NCBI RefSeq assembly: GCF_900156095.1 | Contig: NZ_FTMJ01000003.1 | Location: 124,001 to 188,000 of the forward strand | DNA length: 64,000 nt | Reading direction: 5' to 3' | From: Aeromonas sp. RU39B | GTDB taxonomy: Bacteria; Pseudomonadota; Gammaproteobacteria; Enterobacterales; Aeromonadaceae | Shown here: piece after piece, positions 45,351-53,574 of the stretch | Numbering within the stretch: position 1 is the stretch's first letter | How the letters are laid out: every line of letters begins with the position of its first letter | Made by a program: the position numbers and the translations under genes | Notes under the pieces: generated by a model | What the model was told of the DNA's origin: nothing | Database searches by the model: none | Seen by the model: the letters and a program-made list of their open reading frames with translations, nothing else

Positions 45351-45941
45351 CTATGTGAGTCCGGCCAACTCTTCCGCCGTCATCAGCCGTAGCACCCGGC
45401 ACGGGTTGCCTGCCGCGACCACATTGGCGGGAATATCCTTGGTCACGACCGAGCCAGCACCGATCACGCTGTTATCACCGATGGTGACGCCTGGGCAGAT
45501 AACACTCGCGCCGCCGACCCAAACGTTATGCCCAATGCGAACCGGCTTGCCAAACTCTACCCCGGCAATGCGCGGCGCCACCGCCACCGGGTGAGCGGCG
45601 GTGTAGATCTGCACATTGGGCGCCAGCAGCACATTGTCACCGATATGCACTTCACACACGTCGAGGATGGTGCACCCCACGTTGGCGTAGAAGTTCTCAC
45701 CGACAAAGATGTTACGGCCATAGTCGCAATAAAACGGCGGGTTGATGGCGCACTGCTCGCCCCGTTGCCCCAGCAACTCATCCAGCAGGGCATCGCGATC
45801 GCTGCGCTCCAGCCACTCGCTATTAAGGCGATGGGTCAGGCGCCGCGCCCGCTCGCGGGCAGCCGTCAGCGCTGGGGCGCCCGCATCATAGGGATCGCCC
45901 GCCACCATTTTCTGCCACTCGGTGCCTCGCTGCTCGCTCAT
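45351..45941 (-). CDS. Maltose/galactoside-type O-acetyltransferase
   Basis: A 196-residue left-handed beta-helix (hexapeptide repeat) acetyltransferase of the Maa/LacA/NodL group. An N-terminal Mac domain (WQKMVAGDPYDAGAPALTAARERARRL) is followed by repeats such as FYCDYGRNIFVGENFYANVGC, the catalytic His in IYTAAHPV (about 115-122) and GNNVW-like IGHNVWVGG. It acetylates a sugar hydroxyl. The GGAGGAG before the tandem ATGs favours 45941. It overlaps or abuts the treC stop and closes the tre operon, so it may acetylate glucose or trehalose overflow (inference). Confidence 0.9.
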   Translation of the reverse strand: MSEQRGTEWQKMVAGDPYDAGAPALTAARERARRLTHRLNSEWLERSDRDALLDELLGQRGEQCAINPPFYCDYGRNIFVGENFYANVGCTILDVCEVHIGDNVLLAPNVQIYTAAHPVAVAPRIAGVEFGKPVRIGHNVWVGGASVICPGVTIGDNSVIGAGSVVTKDIPANVVAAGNPCRVLRLMTAEELAGLT

Positions 45942-45943
45942 CA

Positions 45944-47608
45944 TCACTCCTCCATCAACCACATCAGTGATTCATAGGGACGCAGTGTCACCGATTGCGG
46001 GCTGGCCGGGCAATCGGGATAGTTTCCGATCAGCAGTTTGCCACACCCAACCGGCAGCGATGCGGGCAAAACAAACTCTGCCGGCTCGCCGTAGAAATTG
46101 CTCACCACCAGCAAGGTCTGCCCAGCGCTGCGTCGGCAATAGGCCCACAGCTGCGGGTGCCCCGGTAACAACTCCTGATAATCGCCATCGGTGAGCACCG
46201 GGTATTGCTTGCGCAGCCGAATCAGGTCGCGGTAGTGCCAAAATACCGAGTCGCTGTCGGCCAGCGCAGACTCGACGTTAATCTTCGGGTAGTTGCTCGC
46301 CGGTGCCAGCCAGGGGGTTGCCTTACTGAATCCGGCATTGGGTTCGGCACTCCACTGCATCGGGGTGCGCGAGTTGTCGCGGGATTTGGCCGCCAGAATG
46401 GCGAGGATCTCCGCCTCCCCCATCCCTTCGGCCAGCTTGATGGCGTGGATATTGCGACTCTCCACATCCTGATATTGCTCGATAATGCGGTAACCGGGAT
46501 TGGTCATGCCAATCTCCTCCCCCTGATAGATATAGGGGGTGCCTTGCAAGCCATGCAGGGTGGTGGCCAGCATCTTGGCCGACACCACTCGGTGCTCGCC
46601 CTCGTCACCAAAGCGCGAGACGATGCGCGGCTGATCATGGTTACACCAAAACAGGGCCGACCAAGCCTGATTGTGCATGCCGCACTGCCAATGGTTGAAG
46701 ATGCGCTTGAGCTCGAGAAAATCGAACGTCGCCCGGCTCCACTTCTCCCCGTTGGGATAATCCACCTTGAGATGGTGGAAATTAAAGACCATGGAGAGCT
46801 CGGAGCCATCGAGCGCACCATAACGGCGGCAGTGTTCAAGGGTGGTCGATGACATCTCCCCGACCGTCATGGCCCCCACCGGGGCAAATACCTCACGGGA
46901 GAGATCCGACAAAAACGCGTGGATACGTGGCCCGTCGGTATAAAAACGGCGCCCGTCGCCCAGTTCGTCATGGGGAAAGGTCTGATCTTTGGAGATGAGA
47001 TTGATGACATCGAGCCGAAAACCATCGACGCCTTTATTGGCCCAGAAATGAATAATCGAGGTGACCTCAGCCCGCACGGCCGGGTTCTCCCAGTTGAGAT
47101 CGGCCTGCTCTCGGGCAAACAGGTGCAGATAATATTGGCCGGTGGCGGGGTCGAACTCCCACGCTGGTCCCCCGAATTTGGATTGCCAGTTGTTTGGTGC
47201 TTCCCCTGCCAGCGGATCGCGCCAGATGTAGTAGTCGCGATAAGGGCTCTCTTTGTTGCCCAGGGCTGATTTGAACCAGGCGTGCTCGGTCGAGGTGTGG
47301 TTGACCACGATATCCATGATAAGGCGGATCCCCCGCTCATGGGCCGCCGCCAGCAGCGCATCAAAATCGGCCATGCTGCCGTAGGCCGGATCGATGGCGG
47401 TGTAATCGGCAATGTCATAACCATTATCGACCTGCGGCGAGAGATAGACGGGGGTCAGCCAGATGGCATCAACGCCGAGCAGTTTGAGATAGTCGAGCCG
47501 CCGGGTAATTCCCTTCAGATCGCCGGTGCCACGGGCGCCGGAGTCTTGAAAACTCTTGGGATAGATCTGGTAAATCACGGCAGATTGCCACCAGGGAGTC
47601 TGGCTCAT
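45944..47608 (-). CDS. treC: Trehalose-6-phosphate hydrolase
   Basis: A 554-residue GH13 enzyme that splits cytoplasmic trehalose 6-phosphate into glucose and glucose 6-phosphate. The four GH13 regions are visible: DIVVNHTS, GFRLDVINLIS (nucleophile Asp), VGEMSST (acid/base Glu) and CNHDQPRI. It begins WWQSAVIYQIYPKSFQDS, as in TreC and oligo-1,6-glucosidases; TreC is preferred because of treB and treR. It follows treB by about 90 bp, with the duplicated 36-bp hairpin units between them. Confidence 0.95.
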   Translation of the reverse strand: MSQTPWWQSAVIYQIYPKSFQDSGARGTGDLKGITRRLDYLKLLGVDAIWLTPVYLSPQVDNGYDIADYTAIDPAYGSMADFDALLAAAHERGIRLIMDIVVNHTSTEHAWFKSALGNKESPYRDYYIWRDPLAGEAPNNWQSKFGGPAWEFDPATGQYYLHLFAREQADLNWENPAVRAEVTSIIHFWANKGVDGFRLDVINLISKDQTFPHDELGDGRRFYTDGPRIHAFLSDLSREVFAPVGAMTVGEMSSTTLEHCRRYGALDGSELSMVFNFHHLKVDYPNGEKWSRATFDFLELKRIFNHWQCGMHNQAWSALFWCNHDQPRIVSRFGDEGEHRVVSAKMLATTLHGLQGTPYIYQGEEIGMTNPGYRIIEQYQDVESRNIHAIKLAEGMGEAEILAILAAKSRDNSRTPMQWSAEPNAGFSKATPWLAPASNYPKINVESALADSDSVFWHYRDLIRLRKQYPVLTDGDYQELLPGHPQLWAYCRRSAGQTLLVVSNFYGEPAEFVLPASLPVGCGKLLIGNYPDCPASPQSVTLRPYESLMWLMEE

Positions 47609-47633
47609 GGGTCGTTCTCTTTGTGTTGCAAGG

Positions 47634-47705
47634 GGTCGCTTGCGACCCCGGATAAAATGATAATCAGGAGGTCGCCAGCGACCCCGGATAAGATGATGAT
47701 CAGGA
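47634..47705. repeat. Two tandem 36-bp units with hairpins between treB and treC
   Basis: Units 47634-47669 and 47670-47705 are 32/36 identical. Each begins with a small dyad: GGGGTCGC-TT-GCGACCCC (47632-47649) and GGTCGC-CA-GCGACC (47670-47683). The treB stop codon lies in the second unit. They may act as mRNA-stability elements between the two genes. Confidence 0.85.
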
Positions 47706-49124
47706 AGCCGATACGGCCAGCAAGCCCTGTGCCTGACGGCGGCGGTAGAGCAGCATGGTCAGCGCCATCGGCACCGCAATGGCCACCAGCATGGCCAGGG
47801 AATAGATGCCCCAAAATTGCGGCTGGATAGAGAGAATGCCAGGCAGACCGCCAACACCGATGCCATTGGCCAACACGCCGGACAGCCCGCAGATAATGGC
47901 GGCCAGGCAGGAGCCGACCATGGCGCACAACATGGGGAATTTGTAGCGCAGGTTGATGCCGTACATGGCGGGCTCCGTCACCCCGAGGTAGGCCGAGATA
48001 GCGGCCGGCACCGAGATCTCCCGCTCGTTATCACGCCGGCTGACCAGAATGATGCCCACCACGGCAGAGGCTTGGGCAATATTGGACAGGGCAATCAGCG
48101 GCCAAATCGGGGTTCCTCCCATGCTCTGCATCAACTGCAGATCCACCGCGTTGGTGGTGTGGTGAATACCGGTGATAACCAACGGGGCATAGAGAAACCC
48201 GAACAGCGCCGCACCGATGGGGGCAAACGAGCCGGTCATGGCAGCCTTGGCCGCCCAGGCCACCCCGTCACCTAACCAGCGACCAAACGGACCGATCAGG
48301 GTATGCGCCAAGATAACGGCCAGCAGCAGCGAGACAAACGGCACCACTACCAGATAGAGATAAGCGGGCACGATGCGCTTGAGGCTGGTCTCAATCCAGG
48401 CCAGTGCTACACCGGCCAGCAGCGCCGGGATCACCTGTGCCTGATAGCCCACTTTTTCGATGGCAAACAGGCCGAAATTCCACACCTCGGGCGCTTGCTG
48501 TCCGATGAGGTAGGCGTTCATCAACTGCGGCGACACCAGCGTGATGCCGAGCACGATGCCGAGAATTTCGGCCCCGCCCATCTTCTTGACCGCCGACCAG
48601 CAGACGCCCACCGGCAGGAAGTGGAAGATAGCCTCGCCAATCAGCCACAGGAACGAGTGCACCTGGGCCCAGAACTGGCTGATCTCGGTGAGCGACTTGC
48701 CATCGAACATCTTGATGTCACCGATGACATTACGAAAACCCAGGATCAGACCGCCGGTGATAATGGCCGGCAGCAAGGGCACGAAGATCTCCGCCAGATG
48801 AGAGATACCACGTTCCAGCGGATTCATGTTCTGACGGGCCGCCTGCTTGGCGGCATCCTTGCTGGCACCACTCACACCAATCTCTTCGGTCAGCGCCTTG
48901 TACCACTCATCGACCTCGTTGCCGATGACCACCTGAAACTGGCCGGCATTGGTAAAACAGCCCTTCACGCCGGGGATCGCCTCGATGGCCTTGGCATCTG
49001 CCCGGCTCGGTTCGTTCAGCACAAAACGCAGCCGTGTCAGGCAGTGGCTGACGGTCGCGATATTCTCCTTGCCACCGATCTGCTCGATCAGCCGGCTCAG
49101 GCTCTTGCGGGGAATCTGGGTCAT
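47700..49124 (-). CDS. treB: PTS trehalose transporter subunit EIIBC
   Basis: A 474-residue EIIBC that imports trehalose as trehalose 6-phosphate. The N-terminal EIIB domain carries the phosphocysteine in ATVSHCLTRLRFVL (about residue 28), followed by a ten-helix EIIC domain (about 105-460) with GITEPAMYG-like LGVTEPAMYGINLRYKFP. There is no EIIA domain, so it would depend on EIIA-Glc (Crr), as in E. coli. The start at 49124 (MTQIPRKSLSRLIEQIGGKENI) is preceded by AGGAAT; the longer reading adds non-conserved residues. Its promoter region contains two TreR operators. Confidence 0.96.
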   Translation of the reverse strand: MTQIPRKSLSRLIEQIGGKENIATVSHCLTRLRFVLNEPSRADAKAIEAIPGVKGCFTNAGQFQVVIGNEVDEWYKALTEEIGVSGASKDAAKQAARQNMNPLERGISHLAEIFVPLLPAIITGGLILGFRNVIGDIKMFDGKSLTEISQFWAQVHSFLWLIGEAIFHFLPVGVCWSAVKKMGGAEILGIVLGITLVSPQLMNAYLIGQQAPEVWNFGLFAIEKVGYQAQVIPALLAGVALAWIETSLKRIVPAYLYLVVVPFVSLLLAVILAHTLIGPFGRWLGDGVAWAAKAAMTGSFAPIGAALFGFLYAPLVITGIHHTTNAVDLQLMQSMGGTPIWPLIALSNIAQASAVVGIILVSRRDNEREISVPAAISAYLGVTEPAMYGINLRYKFPMLCAMVGSCLAAIICGLSGVLANGIGVGGLPGILSIQPQFWGIYSLAMLVAIAVPMALTMLLYRRRQAQGLLAVSAS

Positions 49125-49209
49125 GGTGTCATTCCTGTGATGGCCCGGAGGGTTACAAAGATGCGCTGATGGTGAACAGCACATCTTCATCCTGTGGGTC
49201 TGCCGATAT

Positions 49210-49223
49210 TGGGATCGTTCCCA
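49210..49223. promoter_or_regulatory. TreR operator 2
   Basis: TGGGATCGTTCCCA, one mismatched pair from a perfect palindrome, close to the TreR consensus GGGAACGTTCCC, 86 bp before treB. Confidence 0.85.
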
Positions 49224-49255
49224 TTTACCATGCGTCAGAGTGCACCTTCGATCAA

Positions 49256-49269
49256 TGGGAACGTTCCCA
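49256..49269. promoter_or_regulatory. TreR operator 1
   Basis: TGGGAACGTTCCCA, a perfect 14-bp palindrome containing the TreR consensus, 46 bp centre-to-centre from operator 2. The two sites flank a possible treB promoter (TTGATC and GGTAAAT on the minus strand). Confidence 0.9.
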
Positions 49270-49318
49270 TTTTTTAATCCAGCTCACAATTCACTCAAAC
49301 ATCGACGTGGTGAAACCC

Positions 49319-50260
49319 TTACCGGCTGGCGGCGATGGTGGCTTGGGGCGGTTCACCCCGCTCAATCTGATCGAGCAACTGGCTGGCGGCCTGAGCTCCG
49401 GCCCGCTTGTAGCCCAGATCGAGACTGCGCGCATTGGCAAACAGGAAGGTCAATAGCGGATTGTTACCCAGCCCGGTAACCAGCACGTCGCTGCGCCCCT
49501 GCTCCTGCAGATATTTGGCGGCGCCCAGCGCCAGGGTATCGCTGGCGCAAACCAACGCCTGGGTGGTGGGGCTAAGCAAGGTCGCGGCCAGACGATAGCC
49601 GCTCTGGTGCGACAGGTCGCCAAGCGCCAGTCGGGGAGTGAGATGATGACGAGCGCAGGCCGCCAGATAGGCATCACGGCGCCGGGCACCGGTGGTGAGA
49701 TCGCCCGGCTCCACACCGATAAAGGCCAGCTCGCGCAAACCATCGGCCAGCAGCCCCTCCACCATGGCGTGAATCGCGCCCTCGTCATCAAAGCAGACCG
49801 AGGAGAAACCGGGCGCTTCACGCGCTACCAGCACCAGACGTTCACGCAGAGGTGCCATCGCCTCATAATCGAGATCGTTGAAAGCAAACAGAATGATGCC
49901 ATCAACACCGCGCCGCTCGAGCACCGCCAGGTGTTCACTCACCTTGGCCGGTTCAAATTTGCTCTCCATCAGCACAGCGTCATAACCCGAGGCATAGAGG
50001 GTTTCCAGCATGCCGCGCACCGCTTGATTTTCCGAGCCGGAATCGAGGCGCGAGACGATGATACCCACCACCTTCTGGCTCTGGCTGCGCATGGCACGCG
50101 CCGACTTGCTCGGGGTGAAATCATGCTCGGCAATCAGTTGCTCTATCCGAGCACGGGTCTCTTCCCGCACCTTGGGATCGCGGTTAAGTACCCGCGAGAC
50201 CGTCGATTTGCCCACCCCGGCCAGACGGGCGATATCGAGAATAGTCAGCTTCTTTTCCAT
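49319..50260 (-). CDS. treR: Trehalose operon repressor TreR (LacI family)
   Basis: A 313-residue LacI/GalR regulator with HTH LTILDIARLAGVGKSTVSRVLNRDPKVRE (about 5-33) and a sugar-binding domain; E. coli TreR is 315 aa and binds trehalose 6-phosphate as inducer. Its stop lies 195 bp before treB on the same strand, and the two operators between match the known TreR site, so the assignment is firm. The start at 50260 (MEKKLTILD) is conserved; an upstream extension to 50290 is not. It follows an EIIC gene by 66 bp. Confidence 0.95.
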   Translation of the reverse strand: MEKKLTILDIARLAGVGKSTVSRVLNRDPKVREETRARIEQLIAEHDFTPSKSARAMRSQSQKVVGIIVSRLDSGSENQAVRGMLETLYASGYDAVLMESKFEPAKVSEHLAVLERRGVDGIILFAFNDLDYEAMAPLRERLVLVAREAPGFSSVCFDDEGAIHAMVEGLLADGLRELAFIGVEPGDLTTGARRRDAYLAACARHHLTPRLALGDLSHQSGYRLAATLLSPTTQALVCASDTLALGAAKYLQEQGRSDVLVTGLGNNPLLTFLFANARSLDLGYKRAGAQAASQLLDQIERGEPPQATIAASR

Positions 50261-50326
50261 GGCGCACCCACACAACCCAAGACGCCACATTGTTGTAATT
50301 CAACCGGATAAAGACAAGGGAAACCC

Positions 50327-51628
50327 TTAAACGGCCGCCCGCCGCCGCGCCTCCTGGGCCAGCAGTTGCCGCTCATGGGCCAAAAAGAAGGGGCGATAGA
50401 GCACGAAGCTGTTGAGGATGCACACCAGTGCCATCAGCAGATTGCTCCAACTGCCGTTGGCCGCCCAGGCTGCGCCAAGTGGCGCCGGCATCGACCAGGG
50501 CAGCAGGGCCACGAAGCGATCCAGATAACCCCACTCAGTCATCAGCCAAGCCAGTGTGCCATTGACCAGCGGCACCCCAACAAACGGCAAAAAGAACAGT
50601 GGATTCATGATGATGGGAAAGCCAAACAAGATGGGCTCATTGATGTTGAACAGCGACGGGATCAACCCCAGCCGCCCCACCGAGTTGAGCGCCAGACTGC
50701 GGCTTTTCAGGGCCATGTAGACCAGCGGCAGGGTCGAGCCAATCCCGCCAATCAGCAGGTAATAATCCCAAAATCCCTGCACGAAGATGTGTGGTAATGC
50801 TTGACCCGCCATCAAGGCTTCCTGATTGGCACTGATACCCGCCATCCAGAAAGGTGACAGCAAGCCGGTGACGATCAGGGCGCCGTGAACGCCGATAAAC
50901 CAGAGTAGATGCGCCACCAGCAGGGCAATCAATACCGCCGGCAGGGTATCGGCACTGGTAATCACCGGTTGAAACAACAGCCCCAGTAATTCCGGCAGCG
51001 TAATACCAAAATGGTGCTCCAGCCAAAAGCGCAACAGACTTAGCGAGAGCATGATAAACAGCAGCGGCACAATCAGGGCAAAGCCGCGCCGGGTCATGAG
51101 CGGCACTTCGGTCGGCAGTGTAATGCACCAATTGCGCCGATAAAAAAACCGGATCACTTCGACTGCATAGATGGCCGCAATCAGAGCGGTAAACACCCCG
51201 AGGCCACCGAGATAACCGGCCACGCCGCTGGGTTGGGTGCGAAAATCGATCAGCATCAGAAACGACAGGCAGCCGCACAAACCGCAGAGGCGCTCGGGCA
51301 TCTCATAGGCTTTGGCCAGACTGGCCGCCGAGCCAAACGCGATAATCAGCGCCACCAATCCGGCGGTGTGGGTGTACACCGGATAGAGCCAGGGCACCAG
51401 AGTGCGCGACAGCTCGCGCAGAGCAATCGCCCAAGGGTGGGTGTTTTCCGGCGAAATGGGCGGAAACAGCAAAGGCACCAGCAGGCTGCCGACGATGATA
51501 AAGGGCATCGCCAGTTGGAACCCATCGCGCAACGCCAGCACGTGCCGACTGCCGGTCAACCAGTTGGCCAGCGGTACCATGCGCTGTTCGACGATGCTGA
51601 CCAGCACCCCCATGACCTGCATGTTCAT
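50327..51628 (-). CDS. PTS EIIC permease, lactose/cellobiose family (orphan)
   Basis: A 433-residue EIIC of the Lac/cellobiose (Chb) family with about ten membrane segments. It carries the family's LWFIGVHGALIVTGLLSPFW (about 255-274) and LGLIPSLFNINEPILFGFPIIMNPLFFLPF (about 322-351, containing the substrate-site NEP). It has no EIIB or EIIA partner on its own strand and is divergent from the complete EIIB-EIIC-GH1-EIIA operon, whose IIB/IIA could serve it. ATG 51628 follows AGGAAAA. The shared intergenic region contains an AscG-type operator. Confidence 0.9.
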   Translation of the reverse strand: MNMQVMGVLVSIVEQRMVPLANWLTGSRHVLALRDGFQLAMPFIIVGSLLVPLLFPPISPENTHPWAIALRELSRTLVPWLYPVYTHTAGLVALIIAFGSAASLAKAYEMPERLCGLCGCLSFLMLIDFRTQPSGVAGYLGGLGVFTALIAAIYAVEVIRFFYRRNWCITLPTEVPLMTRRGFALIVPLLFIMLSLSLLRFWLEHHFGITLPELLGLLFQPVITSADTLPAVLIALLVAHLLWFIGVHGALIVTGLLSPFWMAGISANQEALMAGQALPHIFVQGFWDYYLLIGGIGSTLPLVYMALKSRSLALNSVGRLGLIPSLFNINEPILFGFPIIMNPLFFLPFVGVPLVNGTLAWLMTEWGYLDRFVALLPWSMPAPLGAAWAANGSWSNLLMALVCILNSFVLYRPFFLAHERQLLAQEARRRAAV

Positions 51629-51795
51629 TGCGTTTTCCTGTCCCTCCCTGGCTTGGATGCAACCATTTTGCCCGGTTTCACCCAAACAATCCGTTTCCAC
51701 CTGCAATCATCTCCCATTTTCTCAAGAGCGATCACAGTTCCTGCCTAATCGCCACCGGAAAGCGCGCCGACGATCACAGAACCAGAGGAAACACC

Positions 51796-51813
51796 ATGGA
51801 AACCGGTTTCCAT
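51796..51813. promoter_or_regulatory. LacI/AscG-type operator in divergent PTS promoter region
   Basis: ATGGAAACCGGTTTCCAT, a perfect 18-bp palindrome with the CG centre typical of LacI/GalR-family sites. It is 58 bp before the EIIB start and 168 bp from the divergent EIIC start. The core AAACCGGTT recurs in the promoter of the LacI-type gene at 57646. Confidence 0.85.
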
Positions 51814-51870
51814 TTCAAGTCCATCGTTTCACAATCTGCTCGTCCGTCACCACCTCTGGAGATTACGTAG

Positions 51871-52176
51871 ATGAACAAGATCATGCTGTGCTGTTCCTCC
51901 GGCATGTCCACCAGCCTGCTGGTGCGCAAGATGAAGGAAGAGGCGCAAAAGCGCGGGCTGCCGGTGGAGATCGATGCCTATGGTGCCAGCGAATTTGACG
52001 AGCAGATGCCCCACTACCAGGTGGTGCTGCTAGGTCCCCAGGTGAAGTACATGCAGGCCGAGCTGGCCGAACGTGCCTCCCCGCTCGGGATCCCGGTAGC
52101 AATCATCAACATGATGGATTACGGCATGCAGCGCGGTGACAAGGTGCTGGATCACGCCCTCTCCCTGATCAACTGA
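51871..52176 (+). CDS. PTS EIIB, lactose/cellobiose family
   Basis: A 101-residue EIIB of the cellobiose/chitobiose type (like ChbB/CelA). The phosphorylated cysteine is in IMLCCSSGMSTSLLV (Cys7 or Cys8; the P-loop CSSGMSTS follows). It accepts phosphate from EIIA (54991) and passes it to the sugar during transport by EIIC. It is the first gene of the operon, followed 22 bp later by EIIC. Confidence 0.93.
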   Translation: MNKIMLCCSSGMSTSLLVRKMKEEAQKRGLPVEIDAYGASEFDEQMPHYQVVLLGPQVKYMQAELAERASPLGIPVAIINMMDYGMQRGDKVLDHALSLIN

Positions 52177-52198
52177 CCTTTGGCATAAGGAAACTGCC

Positions 52199-53527
52199 AT
52201 GAATACCGTTTACGACCGCTTTGTCACTCTGATCGAACAACAGGTGAGCCCGTTGGCCGGGCGTCTTGGCCAGCAAAAATACATTCAGGCTATCCGTGAC
52301 GGCTTTATTGCCGCCCTGCCTTTCATGATCGTCGGCAGCTTTATGCTGGTGTTTATCTTTCCGCCCTTCTCACCGGATACCCAGTGGGGATTTGCCCGGG
52401 CCTGGCTCGACTTCTCGGCTAAATACCAGCCGCAGTTGTTGCTGCCATTCCAGCTCAGCATGGGCTTGATGACCCTGTTTATTTCGGTGGGCATTGGTGC
52501 CAGTCTGGCACGCCTCAACGGCCTTGACCCGGTGACCACTGGCCTGCTCTGCCTGATGGCCTTCATGTTGGTGGCGGCGCCGGTCAAGGATGGCTCTATC
52601 TCGATGCAGTACTTCTCGGGCCAGGGGATCTTCACCGCCCTGCTGACGGCTATCTATGCCAGCGAGATGTATGCCTTCCTCAAGCGCAACAACATCACCA
52701 TCAAGTTGCCACCGCAAGTGCCAACCGGGGTGGCCCGTTCGTTTGAAGTGTTGATCCCGGTGCTGGTGATCATCCTCACCCTGCATCCGCTCAATCTGCT
52801 GGTTGAGAGCAGCACTGGCATGATCCTGCCGCAAGCCATCATGTCGCTGGTCAAGCCGTTGGTGGCCGCCTCCGACAGCCTGCCGGCCATGCTGCTGGCG
52901 ATTCTGGTGTGCCAGATCCTCTGGTTTGCCGGGATCCACGGTGCCCTGATTGTCACCGGCATCATGAACCCGTTCTGGATGGCCAACCTCGCCGTCAACC
53001 AGGCCGCCATGGCCGCCGGCGAGCCGTTGCCGCACATCTTCCTGCAAGGCTTCTGGGATCACTATCTGCTGATCGGTGGCGTGGGCTCCACCCTGCCGCT
53101 CGCCTTCCTGCTGCTGCGCAGCAAGGCAGCGCACCTGCGCTCTATCGGCAAGATGGGCATAGTGCCGGGCTTCTTTAACATCAACGAACCGATCCTGTTT
53201 GGTGCTCCCATCATCATGAACCCGGTGTTCTTCCTGCCGTTCCTGCTGGTGCCGATGATCAACGCCACCTTCGCCTGGTTTGCCCTCGACTTCGGTCTGG
53301 TGGAACGGGTGGTGTCGCTCACTCCGTGGACCACGCCGGGCCCCATCGGCGCCTCCTGGGCAGCCAACTGGGCCGTCAGTCCGCTGATCCTGAGCCTGCT
53401 GTGCATGTGCAGTGCTGCCGCCATGTACTACCCCTTCCTCAAGGCGTATGAGCGCACCCTGCTCAAGCAAGAAGTGGAAGAGAAACAGAGTGCTCGCGGT
53501 GATCTGGCCGCTGCGGCTGCCCGCTAA
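52199..53527 (+). CDS. PTS EIIC permease, cellobiose family
   Basis: A 442-residue EIIC of the ChbC/CelB type, closely similar in pattern to the divergent EIIC: ILWFAGIHGALIVTGIMNPFW, QGFWDHYLLIGGVGSTLPL and GIVPGFFNINEPILFGAPIIMNPVFF are the family's conserved loops. It forms the sugar channel of the beta-glucoside system. The ATG at 52199 follows AAGGAAACTGCC. The short C-terminal tail is charged and cytoplasmic. Confidence 0.94.
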   Translation: MNTVYDRFVTLIEQQVSPLAGRLGQQKYIQAIRDGFIAALPFMIVGSFMLVFIFPPFSPDTQWGFARAWLDFSAKYQPQLLLPFQLSMGLMTLFISVGIGASLARLNGLDPVTTGLLCLMAFMLVAAPVKDGSISMQYFSGQGIFTALLTAIYASEMYAFLKRNNITIKLPPQVPTGVARSFEVLIPVLVIILTLHPLNLLVESSTGMILPQAIMSLVKPLVAASDSLPAMLLAILVCQILWFAGIHGALIVTGIMNPFWMANLAVNQAAMAAGEPLPHIFLQGFWDHYLLIGGVGSTLPLAFLLLRSKAAHLRSIGKMGIVPGFFNINEPILFGAPIIMNPVFFLPFLLVPMINATFAWFALDFGLVERVVSLTPWTTPGPIGASWAANWAVSPLILSLLCMCSAAAMYYPFLKAYERTLLKQEVEEKQSARGDLAAAAAR

Positions 53528-53535
53528 CCCATGAA

Positions 53536-53557
53536 CCGGGCCGCCTGACGGCGGCCC
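53536..53557 (+). other. Intercistronic hairpin between EIIC and GH1 genes
   Basis: Perfect 9-bp stem CGGGCCGCC/GGCGGCCCG with a TGAC loop, followed directly by the GH1 ribosome-binding site ACAGGAG. There is no T-run; it probably adjusts mRNA stability or expression ratio. Confidence 0.65.
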
Positions 53558-53574
53558 GACAGGAGACAACGATC

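Noticed and set aside
51725..51785. CRP sites before the beta-glucoside operon
   Set aside because: Two CGATCACAG half-sites occur, but neither has a TGTGA partner at the right distance.
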